NCBI GenBank assembly: GCA_037954325.1
Contig: JBBMNZ010000002.1
Coordinates: 15,733,679 to 15,797,678, forward strand
DNA: 64,000 nt
Origin: Fistularia commersonii
Lineage: Eukaryota > Chordata > Actinopteri > Syngnathiformes > Fistulariidae
Direction of reading: 5' to 3'
The translations under genes were made by a program, and so were the position numbers. This document shows, in pieces, positions 10,690-22,162 of the stretch; the first letter of the stretch is position 1, and each line of letters opens with the position of its first letter. Under the pieces are notes generated by a model. The model was given only the letters and a program-made list of their open reading frames with translations, searched no databases and was not told the origin of the DNA.

Positions 10690-11450
10690 AGAAGTTTCGG
10701 AATAGTCCCAGGATATTCAAGAAAGACCTTTCAAAGCTAGACTTACTGGAGGGCACCATACTTCGCATGTACATGGACAGTTTGTTGCTGGCCTCAGAAA
10801 TCTCAAGAGAGAGTGTTTTCTCAACAGTATTGAACTGCTTAGCTTACTGAGCAAATCAGGATACAAAATCAGGGAATCGAAAACTGCAAATATGCAGAAG
10901 GCAAGTTACATTCTTAGGCTTGCCTCATCTCCGGTCAGGGACCTTCCATCACCAGTTGCTACAATCCTGTCATCCCCCAAACTGCTCACAGTCCAAGCTA
11001 TGTTAGCTTAACCTTAGGGTTAACAGGATACATTGGATCCTGTATCCCAGGATACACTGCCCTTACGCAGCCTCTCAGAGATCTGGTCAGCATCACTGGA
11101 CCGAGGGAATTAGGTATCCAATTGAAATGGATAGAGGACGCCGACGTTCATTCATCGCCCTGAAACAATTGACGTTTTTAACCCTCCTCACTAGACAATC
11201 CTGACTACACAGAGCCATTTTACTTGTATGTTTCTGAAAAAGACCACAGCTGTAACACTGTCCTATGTCAGGAAAAGGAAAGAAAAAGATGTGTTGTCAT
11301 ACTACTCAAAAAAGTTGGATCATACAGAGAGGGGGTACACGCCAAAGCAAAAATATATAGCCGCCCTAACTTAGGCAATCCAGAAAATTTAACATATTGT
11401 TATGTGACACCTGCTGAAAATCAATACACACCATGGATTTATGTCATTCA
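10690..11450 (+). pseudogene. Broken pol-like (reverse transcriptase) region of the ERV element
   Basis: Fragments resemble the C-terminal half of a retroviral reverse transcriptase: a decayed Y-x-D-x polymerase motif near 10770-10790, then connection-like segments including GLTGYIG and ALTQPLRDL. Multiple stops and frameshifts break it. Confidence 0.6.
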
Positions 11451-11699
11451 TCACATCAAAAGCTTTCACCTTCTCTCAGTCAAGGTCTCAGTATCTCAGA
11501 TTCGGCCTGGACCACCAATAAAAATGTGGATTAGATAAACTACCTGTATTTTCACTGGCTGACGTTCATAAATTATATGAGGGATGCTGTAAACAGATTA
11601 TCCAGACAATGAGAATTAACATCTTTGATGGCCCAGCAGAATCACATTGCATATGGTTTTAGCTAAGGAGGCTGGAGTTTGCAAAATGTTTGGGTCATA

Positions 11700-11927
11700 C
11701 TGTTGCAACAACACCCCATCAGATGATCAAGAACCAGTCATGATCACAGAGAATACTATAAGAAATGGATATGATGTTAAAATATGAAAGTTTTGGGGAG
11801 TTTCTGCACTAGGCATCTGGGGAGCGCATCCTGTCAGGCAGCTTATCGAGAACACTGTGCCTGAAAAGTAACTGAACGGAGGTCTGATTCAATTGACGTG
11901 TGTTTTTTGGTTCTTAACAACGCAACA
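11700..11927 (+). repeat. Right (3') LTR of the ERV-like element
   Basis: It starts TGTTGCAACAAC and ends 'cttaacaacgcaaca', about 228 bp. It has clear blockwise identity to the left LTR but many substitutions, which suggests an old insertion. Confidence 0.75.
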
Positions 11928-14300
11928 CCTCCAAGCGTCTTTCACATTTCATATAATGTGTACTCCTGAGAGCAACACAGGAAGGTGCAGCACACAAAAA
12001 GGGTCTTTCGCATAGTATACTTTAAATCAGGGAATAAAGCAATTTAAGCCCCTCTGTTTAAGTTGTTTCCATCCACTGACCTGGCAAATTATATTTATTT
12101 GTCCCCAACTACAAGGTTGTCTTTATAAAAACCATTTTTTTTCCCCTGCGTCTTCTAAAAAGAAGAAAAATATGAGTCTTAGTTTGAAGCGTCTAACAGC
12201 AGGAGTTCTGGAAATAACCAAAAAGGTACCGGTACATCAGCTTCATGTATCTTTCATGCAACAAATTTAGAAGTCAACTCTATGTGGAACTGGAAACCAA
12301 CCACAGGCACATTACAGGTTCTCTTAAAAGATTCAAATACATCTGAGCCGCACATAAACTTTATCACCCAGATATGGAATCCTCCTAATAAAGATTTAAT
12401 AATTAACTTTTCCAAACTGCAAAATGATCTCTCAAAAGAAACCATTGCTGATTAACTGGCACTTCTGACACCATTATAGCAGAGGTCCTCGTCTATTTGT
12501 GAAGGAAAATCATTGAATAAATATACATTTAGAATAAAGAAAGAGATGTAGGCAGGTAACTGATTTAATAAATTATCTTCAATACATTTCTTACACTGTT
12601 TGTAAAAATCATAGTGACAAAAAGATAAAATACAACGGATATTTAACATTCAAAAGACATTTGCTCAATTCAAAAGCCTTTACTCATCTAACAACCAGAC
12701 AAGGTAGTATGACATATAAAGATAAACATTTACATAGATAAATATTTGATGTCAGTTGGAGCAAGCAGCAGAAACAGATCTGGTGTGTTCTTGATGGATC
12801 AACCGAACAAAAAACAAAAAAAAAACCAGTATCACTCAAAAATCACTCACTAATCAAGAAAAGAAAGAAGTTGTCAGTTCAAGAGATGAATGTGGCACAG
12901 CAAGTGGCAGAACTACTCAGCAATATTGTCTTACTTTCAGAATGGAAGCGAGACCACTCTATGTATGTGAATGATAATGAATTCAGAGCACAGGTTTGAA
13001 TAAAGCGAATTTCCAACTTTTAGGTGAAATAATTTTGAAGTGGTGTAGATTAACATGTACCTGTATACTATCCAGGGGAGTCAAACTGAGCTGGATCCAA
13101 TGATTTGTGCATTTTCTTTTCAGATTCTACATGAACAGTGTTCATCCACTGTTGGAATCATTTTGAAAGTTGAGAGTTGAAACCCATCCGTCTAATAAGC
13201 AGCGAAGGTGACGTGACTGGAACTATTTCAACATTTCACTTCCCCTGCTTTCAGAGTAATTGCAACCAACTGAACTCCATGGTGCTTCAACAGGGAAACA
13301 GTTTCCAATGTGGTGACAACATGGCAACATAAACCTGCAGATAAAACTTTTTTTCTTTTTGTTTTATAATCTTGGATAGTAGTTATCCATCTTCTGACCT
13401 TTAAACCAATTCAATCATTTGAGAGAATTGAGAAAATCTGATGATCTAAATAGCAGATACTTCAATTTAATGGGTCAAGAGCCACAATGTCATAAATCAT
13501 TACAGTATATGTGATCTGCTTTCTCCAAATTCCCTCATTGATGTATAAACATTTGAGACATCTCAAGAAGCCCTTAGAGCAACTACACCAGTAAAACCTC
13601 AGATTGTATTGAAGACAATAATCGAAGAAGAAGAAGTTTATTTCAGCACTGGCAGTACACTGAATTAAGCGATGCAGGTTTGAACATCCTCGGATAAAAG
13701 ATGTAAAACGTCCTGGAGCGAATCCTGGTTAGATTTTTAATTTTACTTAAAGACTTCTCTCAAATAAAATGTAAATTATAATTAACTATAAAATCAATTG
13801 ATTGCAATCTGAAATCATCTTTAACCGGATTTGTAATTCTTTTTTCTTTAAATATACTGTTCCACCCAGGTGAAAAACATGTTCAATGTTGCCACCCAGT
13901 GGCCACAAATAGTAAAAACAATAAACAAATGAACATTCAGTTCTGTGCACACTTCCTTTTAGTCCATTCTTTAAAACAATCTTTGACCAGACCTTTCATG
14001 CACATTACCAAATCCCTATTGAAAAATGAAAACAACTCACAATACCTCTTTGATCACAAAACGGTAATTGAGCCAACTTTCAGAAACACTGCATTTCAAA
14101 CAGTTCTTGACTGTTTGGTAATAAACTGGACGTTGTTTTCCTACAGAAATCGCATTTCAACTAGGTTTTTTCTGAGTACTGCTGTATAAAACATGTTTTA
14201 TACTGATTTTAAGATTGGATAATGTTCAAGGCAAGTATGCAGTAAAAATATATGCAACCTTGAAGTTTAATTTCAACCCCTAGATATCTAACCAACTGCA
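11928..14300. other. Non-coding interval downstream of slc25a16
   Basis: AT-rich, no recognised exon. On minus this lies 3' of the slc25a16 stop at 15271, so part may be its 3' UTR; a minus-strand AATAAA (plus-strand TTTATT) occurs near 13637. Small frames here (such as 12254-12649) match nothing I know. Confidence 0.5.
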
Positions 14301-14305
14301 TATAA

Positions 14306-14572
14306 TGGTAAATGGTCTCCACTGATAAAGCGCTTTCATCCCCTTGTCGTTTCAAAGCGCTATTTTACATTCACCCATTCACACACACATAAACCAATTA
14401 TTGGTGGCAGCAGGGCATAAAAGGTGCAAAGCCGACCATCTAGAGCAACTAGGAGATTGGATGTCTTGCCCAAGGACACTTATGCATCCAGATAGGAGGA
14501 GGCAGGGATCGCATTGACAAATTCCTGATTGGAAGGGCCATCGCTATACCAACTGAGCCACAAGTGCCCATC
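14306..14572 (+). repeat. Dispersed fish repeat ('aatggtaaatgg ... agcgct ... actgagccac')
   Basis: It has the familiar order seen in many percomorph genomes: 'ggtaaatgg', 'aaagcgcttt', 'cacccattcacacacacata', 'ggtggcagcagg', 'cttgcccaaggaca' and a terminal 'accaactgagccac' (a tRNA-like antisense end). It may lie in the slc25a16 3' UTR. Family name not assigned. Confidence 0.7.
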
Positions 14573-15270
14573 TGAACAAAACATTGCACATTCAAACATA
14601 TATCCCATTTTTAAAAACCAAAAAGGCAATGACATCCATTAAAATGTTAACAATGACAATTCTGAAATGTGGAGGTAGAATTGTATCGCTCATAAAAGTA
14701 AGACTGTTCAATGAGATGAACTGCTCAATTTTAAGCCTCCCTCTATTTTAAAATCTAGAGAAATCAAGAGAGAAACACAAAGTAAATGTAAACTGAGAGA
14801 CGCTCCTACATAATCAGTGGGTTGTTGTGATGTTGCCTAAAACATTACACAAGAATGCATCATCACCCTAAGCCATCCCAGCAGACCAAGCCAGACCGAT
14901 GGTGCTGTTTGCTGTTTCCATGGCAACGTCGATGGGCGAGTCGCTGAAACTAAAACCAAATGTGGATGGATTGAGTAAATACTCCTTAAGAAGTGGCAAG
15001 TCAAAAAAAAACAAAAAACTACAGGAAACGAAAATTATGAAAAATCATGGACTGTCGTGCTTTCATACTGTATGTCCGGCTTCCGGTTTCAGTTGTCACC
15101 ATCTTCCACTGCTTCCGCTGTCACCTCAGAGAAAGTCAAGGGAAAGACACTGCAGGAATTAAGACATGGTGATCACAGATTTCTCTGCACAGGAAGCACT
15201 GAGGTTGGTCTGCGTGGTTACGTAGAACTGGAAGGCCCAGGAGCAGACTGAAACATCTTGGACAAAGCGG

Positions 15271-15427
15271 CTAGTTCAGGTGGAGGACCTGCTTCATGAA
15301 CTCATAGGTGGTGAAGGCCACGGCCTGAGATGGCACACAGCGGATGTAGTTGAGAGAAAGGCCTCGATACAATCCCTTCTGGACTCCATACTGATTATAC
15401 ACGTATGACAGCGTCTTGCTCATTGAT
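15271..15427 (-). CDS. slc25a16: slc25a16 coding exon 9 with stop
   Basis: 157 nt. It reads SMSKTLSYVYNQYGVQKGLY and ends FMKQVLHLN followed by TAG. Its end is almost identical to mammalian SLC25A16. Confidence 0.96.
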
Positions 15428-18400
15428 CTAATAAGGGGAAAGGAAAGTAAATTATTACATTGTTAGTAAACACAAATAATAATGTGAAACATTCTGGTAA
15501 TCAGCAATTTTCTCATGCAGATAGTCATTTCTTTCACTTTTTATGCAGAAATCTAATCTTGGGCTGCTGGTGAGTTACTTCCACTGGCCTGCGTTAATGA
15601 GGGTATAGAGAAATGAGATATAACGGATTTCTTCTTCTTAGTTTCCGTTCGGCTTTTCCCTTCAGGGGTCATCACAGCATATCAACCTTCTCCATATAAC
15701 CCTATTCTCTGTATCATCCTCTCTCACACCTACGAACTTTATATCCTCTCTCAGTACCTTCATAAATCTTCTCTCGTGTCTGCCTCTAGACCTCCTGCCT
15801 GGCAGATCCAATTCCAGCATCTGTCTACCAATATATTTACTATCCCTATCACCTCCCCCACCCCCCACTATCTGCTCTCTTAAAAAGTGTAAGTGCTCAC
15901 AAAATTGTGAGTACTTTCTTAAGATCGCTTTTAAAGAAAGCATATAATATGAAAAAAAAAAGCGTTGGTCACTAGGTCTACACAGCCTGTAGACTCTGAG
16001 TTTCAAACATGAAATAAAACACTCACTGCTAATGAAACCTTAAGTGGCATCAACTATATTTTTCAGTTAGAGTCCAAATCAGTTTCTGTCAAATGCAGAA
16101 GCCAAAACCTGGCCTCCTTTCAGGGTATATGAAGACAACGCTTCTGCTTATGTAGGTAAGCAGACTAAAAATATTTTGCTCTGTTAAAAATATCACTTGC
16201 TTTATGTTTTTTAAAATCTGAATAGTGCTTTAGAGTTCTTCTTCTGTAAGATTTAATGCAAATGCCTGGAATTTGAAGTGAAGTGTGTCAGTTTGCTTGA
16301 AAGTTGTCGCTGGAAAAGCTAAAAGAACCTTTCAAATGCCTAAACACATGTTTGGTATGAATTCTAACAGGCTTTAGGAACCTTATAGAATACAAAACTA
16401 TGTTAAATACAGCCAGTCAGAATGATCTTCTCCAAAAGAAATTAGGTATCTCTCACTCAAACCCTGTGCAGCAGGACATGGAATGGAAGATTTTAGTTAA
16501 CAGGGCAGGGACCAGAAAGATCGCTGCTACTTACACGCATTTCTCGGAGTCAGCAAGCACGCCCCCTAACTGCATTCTTCTCCGAGCCACATCTAAGGGG
16601 TAGCTGGTGAGAAGACATAAGTTATGTAAACTACAGAGTCATGTAATCAGTTGTACTCTCAGCCAGCCAACCCGTCAGCTCATGACTTTAAGCTTACGAT
16701 ATTGTTTGAGCGATGGCACCAGCAATTCCTCCGCAGAGCAAGTTGACAGAGCTTTTTAGAACAAGAACCTTGGGGTTGTCTGAGGAGGGACAGCCAAGCA
16801 TCTCGGGGAAATGTTTTAGACCAAGGTTTTTCAGTGTGTCGAAGGTGAAGAATGAAAAGCCTGTGGGGTTACGACTGGAGTCACACAATGCGATGCAAAA
16901 AATATTGAAAACAGAATATTTTCCGTCAAAGAGGACACCTGAGGTGCTTGTGGGAAATGTTCACAATGATGATAATATTCACCTGCATAGGGAGCCATTC
17001 CAATAAGTGTTGGTGTGAGTCCCCTATAAAAGCCTGTAACCCCTCCCTCCTATGTCAAAAAAAGACAAACCGGTCAGATTGTGTAAAAAAGACACCAAAC
17101 TTTAATAACGTTGAAGGGAAAAAAACACTTTGCTAAGGAAAGGAACATGAGCCACTCACCTTTAGATAAACAGTGTGGAAGGTGTTTGCAATTCCAGTGT
17201 AGCGATGCTCCCCTCTCACCTGAAAGGCCAGCCGTGCTCGAACCATGTCCAGGGGATAGGTGCAGATCACTGCAGTCATCCCTGACAGAGCACAACATAA
17301 CCACTGACTTGTGTTTAAGATCCACAAACTGTTTACATTATATTTGCTTTCCGTGTTCTTTGCTATTGTTATTACATGTTAGTGTTTACCCTCATCTTTA
17401 TTTTTATCACTTTGAATTGTTATTCTCCTCTATGTATTTACTCTTTTGAGATTTTGCATTTTAATATCTGTCATGTTCTTGATGTTTTATATTAATTCAA
17501 AAAGGACATAAGACATTTAGGGTCCATTGCATGCTAGATTTTTTTTCCTTTTGATTTCCCCCTAATTGTCTGTAGACTGCATTTGTTTGTTTCTTTTAAC
17601 ATCCTGGTGGCCTATACCTGTCAAAATTTACTGTAATGGTATATATTATTATAAAGGAGCAGAAATATTATAGAAACACACAACGTCTCTGTATGAACTT
17701 CAACTGTACAATTTCCATTGTTAATTTCAGGTGAGCAACACCGAAACTTAAATCCTATTCAATCTTATTAATATGAAATTATGAAAGTTCTACTAAGACA
17801 TTTACATCAAAAAAGAAATGATGTCACCAGTGATCAATTACCTGCCATAGATCCAGCCATGAGACGGTGAATGTGTCCTGAGAGCCCCAGCCTTTTACTG
17901 AGCAACTGTTAAGTTAATGGAAATGTCAGCATGCTAGAAGAAAACAGTAACTAACAGTTTCAAAAAGCAACACTGCACAACTGTCGCTTATGGCATTACA
18001 GTAGCTTACATTACACGCTGACATATTGCATTTTCCAAGATTGAGTTTTACAACACGGGACTTTTTCAGATGTACTTTACCTTTCTATAATTGTCAAAGG
18101 CCATAAACTGGATTGCCCCATAAGGAAATATTCTGACCATCATTGCCCCTGCGCCTTTATAGAAACCAAGAAATCCTTCTTTCTTTGGCACGGCTCTAAG
18201 CGTGGAAAACACACCTGCAAAAAAGAAATAATTAAAAAATCGGCAGTTTGAGAGATGACAGGTTTGACAACAAGCGATGAATGGTCACCTCATGCATCTA
18301 TGTTTGTGAAGGTTTTTTACCAAGATGTTTGTAGTGGGGATTCTGGCCCTGAAGCAGGATTTTGACTCGGTCTAGAGGGGCGATTGTAATCTTGGCACAG

Positions 18401-21400
18401 CATGCTGCTACACCTTCACAGAAAACAGAGGGACATGGTATTAACCAGCTGTAGATTAGGTGTCTAAAGTCACAGTGGAAGCCATCTGCTCAGTAACAAA
18501 TGCAAACAGAATTGGAGGAGATTGGCGAGGCATCGAGCAGAATGGCGGTGCTGTGCTCAAAATTTGTATAGCTGATTTCTTACAATTATCCGATTAACTT
18601 TAAATAAAGCTTGGACGAAAAGAGGTCTGTCAGTTACAGGTGTCATGTTTCAGTCATTCGTGCTTGCAGGAAAGACATTGGATTCGCTGTCTATCATAAT
18701 GCAAGCGCTCGAAGCAAAAAAACTACTTCTTTGACCAGGTTCTGACACAGACTTCGGAAGTTGATTCATAGTCATGAAAACTAATATTTTTATAAAATGC
18801 AGATACTGACTCCAGGGCCCTGGCCCAGAAAATCCGCTGACAGAGACTGCAATGTAACAATCTAGCAATCTATTTTCCACATTTCACATTCAAACACCCC
18901 AAGGTGCTGAAGACATCTTTTTTCTCTTGGCTATAAAAAAAAAAAAAAAAAAACTAACATAGGTAAATCTTGTAGAGCTGACAGCTTCAAGTTGAGATTC
19001 AGAAGCTGTTCTTGGTACATTTCAGCCATAACCCTACAGCTCTGGTAGTCTAAGGGTTCTGCACAGTTTAATAGTTGTAATACTATACTCCTCTTGAATC
19101 CTTGATGTTCTTTCTACCCTTACAAATGCTATTAGATCTGAAGTTCTTTCTTGAAACCTTGCCACCGCTATGGACTGCTACACAATCACTGTAATGCCCA
19201 GCTGGCAAGCCAATACTTGCTTATCAGTCTGGAAGACAAAGTCTAACAAGACCTTCAATTAATCATTTCGACTTTGGAACTTCCAGTCTATATTCGTGAC
19301 AACTCTGTACCTGCTACCTGACGCACAAAGAGTGACTTCCAAGCCTTAATTTTGCATGTTTCATATTCGCTTCAACTGTGCTGCTCTTATCAGACAGACT
19401 GTATTCACCCTCCTGTATTCTGTCAACTAGGAATTCTTGGTGTATCTGTCAAAAAAACTGTTACTACTATCTGAGTTTTTGAAGTTCTTGGACTTCCTTA
19501 GATTCAAAACTGTACTGTGGACCCTCATTACTTCATGGTTTGGCTTTGGCGCCCTCTCTACTTTGTGCATAATTTGTAATTTGTAATTTGTAATTCGGTT
19601 CGCGAGATTTAGCATTCTTTAGCGTTTTTTTGCAGTATTTGATTTTTTTTTTGTGATGAAATAGCCACATCTAGCCTAAGAAGAAAAAAAAAACAGTAAA
19701 ATTAAAGTAAAATAAATTTGATAAAATAAATAAAATATGAAATCCTCATTGCTGGCACACATTTTTGGAGGACAGGGCTTCTCCAACGTGATTCCGGACA
19801 ACATCAATGGCTTAATAGACTGCCATTTGGATACGCTGACAGACGAGGACGTCAATGAGATGAGGAAGCCTGCCAGCGAGGATTAGGAAAAGAAGCGACA
19901 AGAAGGAAGCAATCTAAGACACTGGTCTCACGCTCAAATGACTTGCAGCTATGACAAACGCCGCAAAAGCCCTGCAAAATAAGTCGCAAGATCGGGATGA
20001 CGATAGGGTTCGGTCGGTCCACTTCTATAGCATGATCGAGAGTGTCATGGCAGTTTATAAAACAGTTTTCAACCAGAAAAAAAGCAGAGGCAGCAACAGC
20101 CTATAACAATGGTTCTGAAGAAAAAAGCACCAGGAAAGCATACACCTGCGTCTTGAGCAGAAGGAGGAGGCGTAATGGCAGGGAGGTTCGTTGCGGTTGA
20201 TCTGTAAATACCACCAAAATTATTACATCTTGGAAAGTAACACCCGCGAAAAGTGAGGGTACATTGTACTTTTATTATGCTATCGTTGCAAGTCAATGTG
20301 GAAATTTATGAAATCTGTTTCCTAAGTAATGCCAAGTCTTAATCTGTAATCCAGACTCCTATGCACACACTTGCCCTTTTGGCTGCTGCTGTCAGGGGTC
20401 GCAACAGCAATCAACATCCTCCATCTAACTCTATTCTCTGTATCCTCTTATCTCACACTATCACATCAACTTTCCTCCTTTAATCCATCCATAAATCTCC
20501 TCTTCAGTCTTCCTCTAGACCTCCTGGGTGGCAGTTCCAACCTGAGCATCCTTCTACCAATGAATACTCTATCCCTCCTCTCTGTACATGACCAACCCAC
20601 CTCAGTCTGGCCTCTCTGACTTTATCTCCAAAACATCTAACATGTGCTGTCCCTCTCATGGACTCATTCCTGATCTAATCCATCCTAGTCTCTCCCAAAG
20701 AGAACCCCAACGATTTCATCCCTGCTACCTCCAGCTCTGGCTCCTGTCTTTTCCTCAATTCCACAGCCTTTCAATCATACAGCATTGCTGCTTTAAGCAT
20801 CATCTCATACATATTCCCTTTCATTCAGAATTAAATTTATTTATTGCACAGAATCCCGGACACTTTTCTCCACCTATTCCAACCTGCTTGAATGTGTTTC
20901 TTCACCTCTTTTCCACACTCACTGTTGCTCTTGACAAACTACTATGCATATGTCATGAATCTTTTAAATGATATGTAATTGCAATCACTGTATACCTTAT
21001 TGTTGATAATCACACGTGTATTTGGAATTAGTCCATCAGAGGGATAGCACATGTTAGATGTTTTGGGGATCAGGTCAGAGAAGCCAGACTAAGGTGGTTT
21101 GGTCATGTAAAAAGGAGGGATAGTGAGCGTATTCGGAGAAGCATGCTGAGGCACTGAACTGACAGATACGAGGGCTAGAGGAAGACCAAAGACAAGCTCC
21201 ATGGATGTAGTGAAAGAGAGCATTACGTTACTTAGTGTGGGAGAAGAAGATACAGTGAATATGATTAGACAGGGGAGTTTGATTCGCCACTGTGACCCCC
21301 AAAGTGTGTAGCCTAAAGGAAAAGTAGTTGATATGCATTCATATCAGTCACTGTGCAACTGATTGTATATAATCATGCATACACTGTCTGAGGTAGTCAG

Positions 21401-21602
21401 GAAGTGAGAAGGTTATGGCTCTGTTGAGACCCACCTCTGAGTCAGAATAATATGTAAAGCATATGCGCCAAGATATTACTGGGACAGCAGGAGTCACGGT
21501 TCGAATCCTACCTCCAGCCACGAAGGAGCGAAGCCAATAGAAGTCCCCTTTGGAGGGGGTACTGATGCTGGGGGGCGTGGAGACTGCAGCTTCCGATGTC
21601 AT
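15271..21602 (-). CDS. slc25a16: Mitochondrial carrier SLC25A16 (Graves disease carrier), 9 coding exons
   Basis: Inner-membrane carrier of the SLC25 family, linked to mitochondrial coenzyme A supply. Exons on minus: 21602-21512, 18413-18321, 18214-18081, 17905-17842, 17281-17160, 17049-16983, 16860-16698, 16603-16535, 15427-15271; stop TAG at 15273-15271. They total 960 nt, 319 residues (human 332). Three carrier signatures P-x-D-x-x-[RK] mark the three repeats: PLDRVK (43-48), PLDMVR (137-142) and PLDVAR (247-252). The C-terminus LNYIRCVPSQAVAFTTYEFM is nearly identical to the mammalian protein. All introns are GT-AG. The first ATG used here (21602-21600) gives MTSEAAVSTPP; an upstream in-frame ATG at 21686 would add 28 residues. 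The gene is head to head with tet1, as in human 10q21. Confidence 0.96.
15634..15880 (-). mobile_element. RTE-like LINE 3'-end fragment in slc25a16 intron 8
   Basis: On minus it encodes remnants of the LINE ORF C-terminus (MLELDLPGRRSRGR, RRFMKVLRED) and ends in the 'ccctgaagggaaaagcc' block. It is in the same orientation as slc25a16. Confidence 0.8.
15881..16534. other. slc25a16 intron 8, remainder
   Basis: AT-rich intronic sequence; nothing recognised beyond the flanking LINE fragment. Confidence 0.6.
16535..16603 (-). CDS. slc25a16: slc25a16 coding exon 8
   Basis: 69 nt. It reads (S)YPLDVARRRMQLGGVLADSE then KC(V) and holds the third signature. Acceptor TCACCAG; donor GTAAGT. Confidence 0.95.
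16698..16860 (-). CDS. slc25a16: slc25a16 coding exon 7
   Basis: 163 nt. It reads (G)FSFFTFDTLKNLG... and ends NLLCGGIAGAIAQTI(S), opening carrier repeat 3. Acceptor CCCACAG; donor GTAAGC. Confidence 0.95.
16983..17049 (-). CDS. slc25a16: slc25a16 coding exon 6
   Basis: 67 nt. It reads EGGVTGFYRGLTPTLIGMAP then YA(G), the repeat-2 matrix loop and following helix. Acceptor GACATAG; donor GTGAAT. Confidence 0.94.
17160..17281 (-). CDS. slc25a16: slc25a16 coding exon 5
   Basis: 122 nt. It reads (G)MTAVICTYPLDMVRARLAF and ends FHTVYLK. It contains the second signature, PLDMVR. Acceptor CTGTCAG; donor GTGAGT. Confidence 0.95.
17282..17841. other. slc25a16 intron 4
   Basis: About 560 bp of AT-rich sequence. 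No repeat family recognised. Confidence 0.6.
17842..17905 (-). CDS. slc25a16: slc25a16 coding exon 4
   Basis: 64 nt. It reads LLSKRLGLSGHIHRLMAGSM then A(G); HRLMAGSMAG starts carrier repeat 2. Acceptor TTAACAG; donor GTAATT. Confidence 0.94.
18081..18214 (-). CDS. slc25a16: slc25a16 coding exon 3
   Basis: 134 nt. It reads VFSTLRAVPKKEGFLGFYKG and ends PYGAIQFMAFDNYRK. EGFLGFYKG is the conserved matrix-loop motif of carrier repeat 1. Donor GTAAAG. Confidence 0.95.
18321..18413 (-). CDS. slc25a16: slc25a16 coding exon 2
   Basis: 93 nt. It reads (G)VAACCAKITIAPLDRVKI then LLQGQNPHYKHLG and holds the first carrier signature, PLDRVK. The acceptor ends GTGAAG; donor GTAAAA. Confidence 0.95.
18414..19512. 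other. slc25a16 intron 1, distal part
   Basis: Unique-looking sequence with an A-rich run at 18934-18952. No exon recognised. Confidence 0.6.
19513..20268 (+). mobile_element. Tigger/pogo-like DNA transposon remnant in slc25a16 intron 1
   Basis: The ends form diverged terminal inverted repeats: left TACTGTGGACCCTC from 19513, right (reverse complement) TACAATGTACCCTC ending at 20268. TA dinucleotides sit at both termini, as in the Tc1/mariner superfamily. Between them, 19740-20160 on plus shows a broken frame resembling the C-terminal tail of a Tigger transposase (IDCHLDTLTDEDVNEM; VYKTVFNQKKSRG). At about 756 bp it is a deleted, non-autonomous copy. Confidence 0.72.
20375..20960 (-). mobile_element. 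RTE-like LINE fragment, minus orientation (slc25a16 intron 1)
   Basis: The 3' end lies at the left ('tgtcaggggtcgcaacagc'). The body matches the minus copies at 59785 and 15634: 'tctattctctgtatcctc', 'cctctagacctcctgg', 'cattcctgatctaatccatc'. Confidence 0.8.
21050..21312 (+). mobile_element. RTE-like LINE 3'-end fragment, plus orientation (slc25a16 intron 1)
   Basis: It reads 'gatcaggtcagagaagcc', 'tggtttggtcatgtaaa' and 'gaggaagaccaaag' and ends 'gattcgccactgtgaccccc'. These are the complementary blocks of the copy at 20375-20960, so the two form an inverted pair with their 3' ends pointing outwards. Confidence 0.8.
21512..21602 (-). CDS. slc25a16: slc25a16 coding exon 1
   Basis: Codons 1-30 plus one base: MTSEAAVSTP...DFYWLRSFVAG(G). 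The FYWLRSF block anchors it to the family N-terminus. Donor GTAGGA. The start is uncertain because an in-frame ATG occurs upstream at 21686; the downstream ATG has A at -3 and gives a length closer to expectation. Confidence 0.88.
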
Positions 21603-22154
21603 CCTGTTTGCGCAAGGATCTGCAGCATCAACAGCTGCAAGAATATACAACCAGAAAAAAAAAACTCCATTACAACGGAGGTTCATACTTTACCTTTTAG
21701 GGCTGGTTGTTTACTTGTTATTTCAGGTAAATATTTCGCATAGAAGGGCCACGTAACTCAGGTCGGCAGCCGGAGAAAGAATCGATAAGGCTTTCACTCT
21801 GCGATCATCCGAACAAGTGGGCATAGGGTTCATTTAAGATATGCTACTTACTATTTACCCTAAACTGTGAGAGAGGAAGGCACAGTATCAAGAAAGGTAG
21901 AGGATTCCAACGTGAGGCTGCAGGTGTGTCGTTCCCCTACTTCCGGGATAAATGCGCCTGTTATGACGATCGATAAACATGGGAAGCGACTCTAAGGCGA
22001 CCCACGGCTCGTCAAGCCTAAAGTTTGACAAAAACGCCCGGTTCCGAGAGACGTCAGACGGCCGTGACACTCCAGCCCACTTGTAGTCCTTCGTTTGACA
22101 GGTTGACGGTCAGTTTGTGGTGTTTGGATACGGTCGCCCAGAAATGACGCACAG

Positions 22155-22162
22155 TGACGTCA
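22155..22162. promoter_or_regulatory. Palindromic CRE, TGACGTCA
   Basis: Full CREB/ATF consensus, within about 560 bp upstream of the slc25a16 start codon. Confidence 0.7.

Larger units (their letters stand above)
7745..11927 (+). mobile_element. Degenerate ERV-like LTR retrotransposon
   Basis: Two related terminal segments (about 7745-8084 and 11700-11927) share 'tcagatgatcaa', 'cacagagaatacta', 'cctgtcag' and the ending 'caaca'. Just after the left LTR, 'tggtgaccc' (8087 on) fits a primer binding site, so the element reads on plus. The interior of about 3.6 kb holds broken gag-like frames (about 9640-10360) and a broken pol-like region (about 10690-11450) with a decayed polymerase motif, MYMDSLLLAS. 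Stops and frameshifts are many, no env is recognised, and the length suggests deletions. It is non-functional. The genus is unassigned; an epsilon- or gamma-like relationship is possible. No clear target-site duplication was found. Confidence 0.8.

Noticed and set aside
12254..12649. Two adjacent minus-strand frames of 63 and 65 codons
   Set aside because: Separated by a stop and matching no family I know; probably chance frames in AT-rich sequence.
18934..18952. A-run as a LINE or processed-gene tail
   Set aside because: No retroelement sequence could be recognised upstream of it on either strand.
21603..21686. Upstream in-frame Met for slc25a16
   Set aside because: It would add 28 residues of unusual composition; the downstream Met has a good context and a better fit to the family. 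Kept as an alternative.
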